Assembly: GCA_026984595.1 (NCBI GenBank)
Contig: JALSRW010000571.1
Location: 1-7,637 of the forward strand
DNA: 7,637 bases
Direction: 5' to 3'
Source of the DNA: Alphaproteobacteria bacterium
Lineage (GTDB): Bacteria; Pseudomonadota; Alphaproteobacteria; Geminicoccales; Geminicoccaceae
The translations under genes were made by a program, and so were the position numbers. A model generated the notes under the pieces. That model had not been told where the DNA came from, made no database searches, and saw only the letters and a list, made by a program, of their open reading frames with translations. Shown piece by piece: positions 1 through 7,637 of this stretch (positions are counted from its first letter, which is position 1; the number at the start of each line of letters is the position of its first letter).

Positions 1-34
1 GAATTCGTCGCCTGAGCGATGGCCGCAGCCGGAT

Positions 35-110
35 TGGTGGGCCCGGCAGGATTCGAACCTGCGACCAGACCGTTATGAGCGGCCGGCTCTAACCGCTGAG
101 CTACGGGCCC
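35..110 (-). tRNA. tRNA-Ile2, anticodon CAU (read as k2CAU)
   Basis: The minus strand folds into a full 76-nt cloverleaf. It has a 7-bp acceptor stem GGGCCCG/CGGGCCC, D arm GCTC/GAGC, anticodon stem GGCCG/CGGTC (one G-U pair), loop CTCATAA with CAU at plus 75-77, variable loop TGGTC, T arm GCAGG/CCTGC with loop TTCGAAT, discriminator A, and CCA encoded at 35-37. CAU could mean initiator Met, elongator Met or Ile2. The paired G1-C72 argues against the initiator. The acceptor, D-loop and variable-loop bases resemble E. coli ileX and the alphaproteobacterial Ile2 tRNA more than elongator Met. In Ile2 the wobble C is converted to lysidine by TilS so that the tRNA reads AUA; tilS is not in this window. 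The gene lies downstream of rpoD in the same direction and has its own promoter. The structure is certain; the Ile2 identity is very likely. Confidence 0.93.
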
Positions 111-116
111 GCGGAT

Positions 117-145
117 GCTATAGGTCGCCGCCGGAGAGGTCTCAA
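117..145 (-). promoter_or_regulatory. sigma-70-type promoter of tRNA-Ile2
   Basis: On the minus strand, TTGAGA (145-140, 5 of 6 bases of the -35 consensus) is followed after exactly 17 bp by TATAGC (122-117, 4 of 6 of the -10 consensus). The six bases after the -10, ATCCGC, are GC-rich, like the discriminator of stringently controlled stable-RNA promoters. The mature tRNA begins at 110, seven bases past the -10, so initiation at G110 or G112 would leave a leader of zero to two bases. The call rests on spacing and consensus only. Confidence 0.65.
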
Positions 146-146
146 G

Positions 147-168
147 AGCGGCCGCACCGACGACCGCT
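147..168 (-). terminator. possible rpoD terminator hairpin without U tract
   Basis: Sixteen bases after the rpoD stop codon, the minus strand has an 8-bp stem, AGCGGTCG/CGGCCGCT (one G-U pair), with the 6-base loop TCGGTG. It is the right size and place for an intrinsic terminator. It is followed by CTTGAG rather than a run of T, so termination would be weak or factor-dependent. Its 3' foot is one base from the -35 box of the tRNA promoter. Confidence 0.4.
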
Positions 169-184
169 GCGACGCGCCGCCGCC

Positions 185-2149
<1,965 letters not shown>

Positions 2150-2157
2150 GCAGTCAT

Positions 2158-2163
2158 CCTCCT
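2158..2163 (-). promoter_or_regulatory. strong Shine-Dalgarno of rpoD
   Basis: The minus strand reads AGGAGG here, 8 bases before the ATG at 2149. It is the best ribosome binding site in the window and fixes the rpoD start. yqeY and dnaG, with GTG starts, have weaker sites, so rpoD is probably translated more efficiently than its operon partners. Confidence 0.85.
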
Positions 2164-2171
2164 CGATCGCG

Positions 2172-2197
2172 TCCGACCACGGTGCGCAGCGGTCGGA
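2172..2197 (-). promoter_or_regulatory. hairpin in the rpoD leader
   Basis: A perfect 7-bp inverted repeat, TCCGACC/GGTCGGA, with a 12-base loop lies in the 95-bp dnaG-rpoD gap, 8 bases upstream of the rpoD Shine-Dalgarno. No T run follows, so it is not an intrinsic terminator. It could be an RNA processing or stability element separating the dnaG and rpoD messages, or it may have no role. I saw no convincing promoter in this gap. Confidence 0.35.
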
Positions 2198-2244
2198 ACG
2201 ATACAACCATCCATGGCACGGGCATCCTCCGCCCACCGGGAAGT

Positions 2245-4068
2245 CTATCTTCGCGGTGGCGGCGGATTCCCCTCGCCCCGATTCGGGTCATCCTCCGGTG
2301 TGGGATTCAGCAAACGATCGAGACCGGCCAGCCGGGCGCTCATCTGTTCCGCCTCCCGACTGCGCAAGGTCTCGTCGATCATCCTGGCCTCACGCCGTTG
2401 CGCGGCGAGTCGTACGAGGCGCGCCAATACCGCCCGCCAGTCCGCCAGCAGATCCTCATCCGCCGAAGCGGCGATCCTCGGACGCGGGTCGCCGGCGACC
2501 ATCTCCTCGATCAGTCCGTCGAAGCCGTGCCCAGACAAGTGGTTCCGCAGATCGGCGGCGTCAAGAGAGCGGGCATCGGCATACCAGCAAAGGATTTCCT
2601 GCCGCAGCCGCTCGCAGTCGGCATCGGACAGCTCGATGGCGGCGAAAGCCTCCTCCTGCTCCACCAGCAGCGCCGGCGTCTCCAGCACCGGCAGCAGGAG
2701 ACGGATCTGGAGTTCGCGCTCGAAGGCCCGCATCTCCGTTTCGAGACGCTGCCGGTCGAGAACCCGACCGGCCGCCACCGGCCTGCCCGCGCGACGCTCG
2801 CCGCGGGACGGGTTCAGGGCCCGCAGGCGTGCGTACCACTCCTCGGCATAGAGATTGCGCACCTCGGGATCGGCGATCTCGCGCAGGAGACCGCGGATGC
2901 GCCGCCCCAAAGCGGCACGGCGCTCGGGGGTGGTGGGCGGACCGGCCTCGAGCTCGCTGCGCCACAGCAGATCCACCAGCGGCAACAGCCCCTGGCGCAG
3001 CGTATCCAGCGCCGCCGCCCCCCTTGCGCGGGCCAGGCTGTCCGGGTCCTCGCCCGCCGGCAGAAGCGCGAACTGCAGCGACTTGCCCGGCGACAGCAGC
3101 GGCAGGGCGCGCAACGCCGCCCGCCAGGCCGCCCGCCTGCCGGCCGCGTCCCCGTCGAAGCAGAGAACCGGCTCGTCGGCCACCCGCCACAGCAACCGGA
3201 GCTGATCCGGGGTGAGTGCGGTGCCCAGCGGCGCCACCGCCTGCAACGCGCCGAGCTGGGCCAGGGCCAGCACGTCGGTATAGCCCTCGACCACGAACAG
3301 CTCGCCCTGGCGGCGGGCGACCGGGGCGGCGCGATGAAGATTGAACAGCAGCCGCCCCTTGTGGAAGAGGGGGGTTTCCGGGCTGTTGAGGTACTTGGCG
3401 CGTGCCTCGCCCAGCGCCCGTCCGCCGAAGCCCACGACCCGTCCGCGCGCATCCTGGATGGGAAAGATCAGGCGATGGCGGAACCGATCGAAGCTCTCGC
3501 CGCTCTCCTCGCGGCGGGCGAGGAGCCCCGCCTCGAGCAGCAGCTCCTCGCTGAATCCGCGCGCGATCAGCGCCCGCTTGAGCGCGTCCCGACCCTGCGG
3601 GGCGTAGCCCAGCTCGAACAACCGCACGGTCTCGGGCCGGATGCCGCGCTTTTCGAGATAGGCGCGCGCCCCGGTTCCCTCGGTGCCTTCGAGGCAGCGG
3701 CGGAAAAAGCGCAGCGCCGCCGCATGGGCCTCGAGCAGACCGGGATCGGGCGACGGCTCGGCGCGGGCACTGCGTTCGGGAGGCGGAATACCGGTCATCT
3801 CCGCCAGCCGCGAGATCGCTTCGGAAAAGCCGACGCCTTCGAGGTTCATGACGAAGTCGACGGCGGTTCCGTGTGCTCCGCAGCCGAAGCAGTGGTAGAA
3901 GCCCTTGTCCTCGACCACGGTGAAGGAGGGGGTCTTCTCCTCGTGGAACGGGCAGAGCCCGACCAGTTCCCGGCCCCGGCGGGTGAGCCGGACGTGACGG
4001 GCGACGATCTCACCGAGCGGCAGACGGGCCTTGAAGGCCTCGAGCGAACCGTCGCCCTTCTGGACCAC
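2245..4068 (-). CDS. dnaG: DNA primase DnaG
   Basis: DnaG makes the RNA primers for chromosome replication and is recruited to the fork by the DnaB helicase. The protein is 607 residues (E. coli DnaG is 581). The N-terminal CHC2 zinc-binding domain has ligands C39, H42, C60 and C63 (CPFH ... CFGC). The catalytic core includes the conserved ARAKYLNSPET at about 222-232. The Toprim motifs are VVEGYTDV with E261 and CFDGDAAG with D305 and D307, matching the E. coli catalytic acids E265, D309 and D311. The C-terminal helical, helicase-binding domain spans about 440-588 and ends in a Pro-rich tail. I chose the GTG at 4068 because GGAG lies 7 bases upstream. The ATG at 4155 would overlap yqeY by about 50 bp and add a non-family leader. 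The gene starts 35 bp after yqeY and precedes rpoD by 95 bp, consistent with one operon. No catalytic residue is missing. Confidence 0.98.
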   Translation of the reverse strand: MVQKGDGSLEAFKARLPLGEIVARHVRLTRRGRELVGLCPFHEEKTPSFTVVEDKGFYHCFGCGAHGTAVDFVMNLEGVGFSEAISRLAEMTGIPPPERSARAEPSPDPGLLEAHAAALRFFRRCLEGTEGTGARAYLEKRGIRPETVRLFELGYAPQGRDALKRALIARGFSEELLLEAGLLARREESGESFDRFRHRLIFPIQDARGRVVGFGGRALGEARAKYLNSPETPLFHKGRLLFNLHRAAPVARRQGELFVVEGYTDVLALAQLGALQAVAPLGTALTPDQLRLLWRVADEPVLCFDGDAAGRRAAWRAALRALPLLSPGKSLQFALLPAGEDPDSLARARGAAALDTLRQGLLPLVDLLWRSELEAGPPTTPERRAALGRRIRGLLREIADPEVRNLYAEEWYARLRALNPSRGERRAGRPVAAGRVLDRQRLETEMRAFERELQIRLLLPVLETPALLVEQEEAFAAIELSDADCERLRQEILCWYADARSLDAADLRNHLSGHGFDGLIEEMVAGDPRPRIAASADEDLLADWRAVLARLVRLAAQRREARMIDETLRSREAEQMSARLAGLDRLLNPTPEDDPNRGEGNPPPPRR

Positions 4069-4075
4069 TCCGCCT

Positions 4076-4093
4076 CTCCGTCCGGCCCCGGAG
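4076..4093 (-). promoter_or_regulatory. hairpin covering the dnaG Shine-Dalgarno
   Basis: In the yqeY-dnaG gap the minus strand has a perfect 5-bp GC-rich inverted repeat, CTCCG/CGGAG, with an 8-base loop. The 3' arm contains the GGAG (4079-4076) that serves as the dnaG ribosome binding site, 7 bases before the GTG start. Folding would hide the site and lower primase synthesis. The stem is short, and short GC repeats arise by chance in DNA of this composition. Confidence 0.4.
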
Positions 4094-4103
4094 CCGCACC
4101 CGC

Positions 4104-4592
4104 CTAGGTTCGACCGGCAGACGCCTGCCGGCAGCCGCCATCGAGCCGCTCGCACACCATGCGCTTGGCACGGCCGAGATCCATATGGCCGTTGAAGCGC
4201 GATTTGAGAGCGGCGATCACCCGCCCGGTATCCTTGAGCGAACGGGCCTCGAGCTCCTCGATCGCGGCGTCCACCGCACGCGCGATTTCCTCCTCGCTCA
4301 TCTGCGGCGGCAGGAAGCGTTCGAGGACCGCGATTTCCTCGGCCTCCCGCTCGGCTTCCTCGACCCGCGCACAGGCCTCGCAGCGTGCGATCTCGTCCCT
4401 GCGTTGCTCGATCATCTTGCGCAGCATGGCGACGATGGCCGCGTCGTCGACCTCTTCGCGCCCACCCGCCTCGCGGGCGCTGCGGTCACGCTCGTCGAGC
4501 GCCGCCAATACCAGCCTCAGGGTCGCCGCGGCGCGGCCGTCCCCCTTCTCGCTGGCCTCTTTCAAAGCCGCCTGCAAACGTTCCCGCAGCAC
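4104..4592 (-). CDS. yqeY: GatB/YqeY-domain protein (YqeY family)
   Basis: This is a small cytoplasmic helical protein of 162 residues (the family is usually near 150). It matches the YqeY family, related to the C-terminal tRNA-binding domain of GatB, the glutamyl/aspartyl-tRNA amidotransferase subunit. Its own function is not established, so a link to tRNA amidation is by homology only. Family signatures are LRERLQAALKEA at the N terminus, TLRLVLAALDERD at about 24-36, QRRDEI at about 63-68, the acidic helix leading to AVLERFLPPQMSEEE at about 88-102, and DTGRVIAALKSRFNGHMDLGRAKRMV at 121-146. The start is GTG at 4592, with GAGG 6 bases before it. A longer in-frame reading to an ATG at 4805 would overlap the carA start and adds 71 residues unlike the family. 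The C terminus runs about 10 residues past the conserved part. It heads the yqeY-dnaG-rpoD unit and is divergent from carA. Confidence 0.93.
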   Translation of the reverse strand: MLRERLQAALKEASEKGDGRAAATLRLVLAALDERDRSAREAGGREEVDDAAIVAMLRKMIEQRRDEIARCEACARVEEAEREAEEIAVLERFLPPQMSEEEIARAVDAAIEELEARSLKDTGRVIAALKSRFNGHMDLGRAKRMVCERLDGGCRQASAGRT

Positions 4593-4620
4593 GGCACACC
4601 TCGAGCTGATGAAGATCCAT

Positions 4621-4642
4621 GTCCGGCCATCCGCACCCGGAC
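4621..4642 (-). promoter_or_regulatory. inverted repeat in the yqeY leader
   Basis: GTCCGG and CCGGAC form a perfect 6-bp inverted repeat with a 10-base spacer, between the proposed yqeY promoter and the GTG start. It could fold as an RNA hairpin or be a protein site. A separate 10-bp perfect palindrome, GCCGATCGGC, lies next to it at 4644-4653. A similar word also occurs inside rpoD near 489-499, which weakens the case for a specific operator. Confidence 0.25.
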
Positions 4643-4657
4643 GGCCGATCGGCGCAC

Positions 4658-4686
4658 AAGATCGTCGTTCAGGCGGCGCTGTGCAA
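4658..4686 (-). promoter_or_regulatory. possible promoter of yqeY-dnaG-rpoD
   Basis: On the minus strand, TTGCAC (4686-4681, 4 of 6 of the -35 consensus) is followed after 17 bp by GATCTT (4663-4658, only 3 of 6 of the -10 consensus). It is the best-spaced candidate I found upstream of yqeY and would give a leader of about 60 bases. The -10 is poor, so this is a tentative call. Its -35 lies 22 bp from the carA -35, back to back. Confidence 0.3.
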
Positions 4687-4708
4687 GAGGCATCTGCAGG
4701 CGCCGCGC

Positions 4709-4736
4709 TTGACGCCCGAAGACGGCATGGTAAAAG
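4709..4736 (+). promoter_or_regulatory. carAB promoter with extended -10
   Basis: TTGACG (4709-4714, 5 of 6 of the -35 consensus) is followed after 16 bp by TAAAAG (4731-4736, 4 of 6 of the -10 consensus). TGG directly before the -10 supplies the TGn extended -10 element (TG at 4728-4729). Transcription would start near 4743-4744, giving a leader of about 60 bases before carA. The combination of good -35, spacing and TGn makes this the strongest promoter candidate in the divergent region. Confidence 0.6.
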
Positions 4737-4747
4737 CCCGCCGATCG

Positions 4748-4769
4748 ACGGCAGGCCGGCGTCTGCCGT
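4748..4769 (+). promoter_or_regulatory. hairpin in the carA leader
   Basis: ACGGCAG and CTGCCGT form a perfect 7-bp stem with an 8-base loop, beginning a few bases after the predicted transcription start and ending 34 bases before the carA ATG. No T run follows, so it is not an intrinsic attenuator in this form, and I see no leader peptide. It could affect RNA stability or bind a regulator. Carbamoyl phosphate synthetase genes are commonly controlled by pyrimidines or arginine, but nothing in the sequence ties this hairpin to either. Confidence 0.4.
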
Positions 4770-4803
4770 GGCGCGTATCCCGCCCCATCGGAAACGTCCC
4801 GTC

Positions 4804-5961
4804 ATGTCTCAATCCGGAAAGCGCCGTCCCGACGCTGCGCTGGTGTTGCAGGACGGCACGGTGTTTCGCGGCTTCGGCGCCGGCGCGATCGGTCGCCGGG
4901 TGGGGGAACTGGTCTTCCATACGGCGATGACCGGATATCAGGAAATCCTCACCGATCCTTCCTATGCCGGCCAGATCATCACGTTCACCTTTCCCCATAT
5001 CGGCATCGTCGGCACCAACGACGAGGACATCGAGGCGGCGGCGCCGGTGGCACGGGGCATGGTCACGCGGGCTCCCCTGCCGGCGCCCTCCAACTGGCGT
5101 GCCCGCACCACCCTCGAGGAGTGGCTGCTGCGCCAGGAGGTGACCGCGGTCACCGGCATCGACACCCGTCGCCTGACCCGCATCCTGCGCGACCGCGGCG
5201 CCCAGAACGCGGCCATCGAATATGCCGCCGGAGGCGAGCCGGACATCGAGGCGCTGGCCCGCGAGGCGGCCGCCTGGCCCGGCCTGGTGGGCATGGACCT
5301 GGCACGCGAGGTGAGCTGCCGGCAGCGCTACCAGTGGCGCCAGGGCCGCTGGCGGTGGCCCGATGGCTACCCCGAACCGGACCCCGCGGGGCCGCATGCG
5401 GTGGTGCTCGACTACGGGGTCAAACGCAACATCCTGCGCTCGCTCGTGTCCACCGGCTTTCGCGTCACCGTGGTGCCGGGCACCAGCACCGCCGAAGAGG
5501 TGCTGGCATTGGCCCCGGACGGGGTGGTCCTGTCCAACGGTCCGGGCGATCCGGCGGCCACCGGCGAGTACGCGGTGCCGGTGATCCGCGAGCTGCTGAA
5601 CAAGGGGGTGCCGCTGTTCGGCATCTGCCTCGGGCATCAGATGCTGGGCATCGCCCTCGGTGCCCGCACCACCAAGATGCCCTTCGGGCATCACGGCGCC
5701 AATCACCCGGTCAAGGACCTGACCACCGGCAAGGTCGAGATCACCAGCCAGAACCACGGTTTCGCGGTGGCCGACGAAAATTTGCCGGCGGATATCGAGA
5801 TCACCCACCGATCGCTCTTCGACGGCACCATCCAGGGGCTGCGCCTGCGCGACCGTCCGGTGTTCTCGGTCCAGTACCATCCGGAAGCCTCGCCCGGACC
5901 GATGGACAGCCATTACCTGTTCCGGCGTTTTCTCGACACCGTCCGCCAGACCGCGGCCTGA
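4804..5961 (+). CDS. carA: carbamoyl phosphate synthetase, small (glutaminase) subunit
   Basis: CarA hydrolyses glutamine and passes ammonia through a tunnel to CarB, which makes carbamoyl phosphate for pyrimidine and arginine synthesis. The protein is 385 residues, the usual family length. The N-terminal CPSase small-subunit domain, about 11-150, includes FHTAMTGYQEILTDPSY at 38-54 and TGIDTRRLTR at 117-126. The class I glutamine amidotransferase domain starts at about 199, with the oxyanion-strand motif SNGPGDP at 244-250. The nucleophile is C275 in GICLGHQ, and H359 and E361 in QYHPEASPGP complete the triad. The ATG at 4804 matches the usual N terminus; its ribosome site is weak, a GGAA 10 bases upstream. 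It is divergent from yqeY, with a 211-bp gap holding a promoter and a leader hairpin, and carB follows after 5 bp. No key residue is missing. Confidence 0.98.
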   Translation: MSQSGKRRPDAALVLQDGTVFRGFGAGAIGRRVGELVFHTAMTGYQEILTDPSYAGQIITFTFPHIGIVGTNDEDIEAAAPVARGMVTRAPLPAPSNWRARTTLEEWLLRQEVTAVTGIDTRRLTRILRDRGAQNAAIEYAAGGEPDIEALAREAAAWPGLVGMDLAREVSCRQRYQWRQGRWRWPDGYPEPDPAGPHAVVLDYGVKRNILRSLVSTGFRVTVVPGTSTAEEVLALAPDGVVLSNGPGDPAATGEYAVPVIRELLNKGVPLFGICLGHQMLGIALGARTTKMPFGHHGANHPVKDLTTGKVEITSQNHGFAVADENLPADIEITHRSLFDGTIQGLRLRDRPVFSVQYHPEASPGPMDSHYLFRRFLDTVRQTAA

Positions 5962-5966
5962 CAGCG

Positions 5967-7637
<1,671 letters not shown>

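Noticed and set aside
1..6. Window begins exactly with an EcoRI site (GAATTC), suggesting a clone end
   Set aside because: GAATTC also occurs at 1040-1045 and 6525-6530, the right edge is not a restriction site, and no vector sequence is visible; it may be chance.
2150..2236. N-terminal extension of rpoD to the ATG at 2236
   Set aside because: The 29 added residues (MGGGCPCHGW...) are unlike sigma factors, and AGGAGG clearly marks the ATG at 2149.
4644..4653. Perfect palindrome GCCGATCGGC as an operator for the divergent region
   Set aside because: The same 10-bp word occurs inside rpoD near 489-499 and close variants recur in coding sequence, so it looks like a common word in this genome.
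4593..4805. N-terminal extension of yqeY to the ATG at 4805
   Set aside because: The 71 added residues do not look like the family and would overlap the carA start. GTG at 4592 has GAGG 6 bases upstream and begins exactly where family similarity begins.
4727..4930. Possible leader peptide starting MVKARRSTAG upstream of carA
   Set aside because: Its ATG overlaps the TGn of the carA promoter, before the predicted transcription start. The frame runs far into carA and shows no run of regulatory codons.
4669..5913. Open frame of 414 codons on the minus strand, opposite carA
   Set aside because: Antisense to a fully conserved gene, with no domain; it would also cover the carA promoter.

Overview
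The window looks like chromosomal housekeeping DNA from a GC-rich bacterium, most probably an alphaproteobacterium. Three things suggest this. The C-terminal half of the sigma factor reads like the alphaproteobacterial sigma-70 (for example the ending HPSRSRKLRSFLDT). The tRNA-Ile(CAU) body starts GGGCCCG. The gene order carB-carA / yqeY-dnaG-rpoD / tRNA, with carAB divergent from yqeY, is an arrangement I know from alphaproteobacteria. The taxonomic call rests on remembered family sequences, not on a search. Codon third positions are almost all G or C in every gene, and no gene looks foreign.

Layout from left to right. Positions 35-110 (minus) hold tRNA-Ile2 with anticodon CAU and an encoded CCA. 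Its own sigma-70-type promoter (117-145) lies in the 74-bp gap after rpoD, next to a GC-rich hairpin (147-168) that may end the rpoD transcript. Positions 185-2149 (minus) are rpoD, 2245-4068 (minus) dnaG and 4104-4592 (minus) a GatB/YqeY-domain gene. These three run in one direction, with gaps of 35 bp (yqeY-dnaG) and 95 bp (dnaG-rpoD), and look like one operon, a variant of the macromolecular-synthesis operon with yqeY in the place where rpsU sits in enterobacteria. A 211-bp divergent region (4593-4803) separates yqeY from carA (4804-5961, plus). carB (5967 to the right edge, plus) follows 5 bp later and is cut by the window end after 557 codons, about half the usual length.

How the genes work together. 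The leftward operon encodes the replication primase and the main sigma factor, with a small protein linked to tRNA amidation by homology only. The rightward operon encodes both subunits of glutamine-dependent carbamoyl phosphate synthetase, which feeds pyrimidine and arginine synthesis. The tRNA reads AUA codons after its anticodon C is modified by TilS.

I see no mobile element, CRISPR array, phage gene or undescribed system. The points worth a second look are regulatory: a tRNA promoter placed so that transcription would begin at or within two bases of the mature tRNA 5' end; a hairpin that covers the dnaG Shine-Dalgarno; GTG starts on yqeY and dnaG; hairpins in the rpoD and carA leaders; and back-to-back promoters with an imperfect palindrome between them in the carA/yqeY gap. 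No gene-free stretch exceeds 300 bases.
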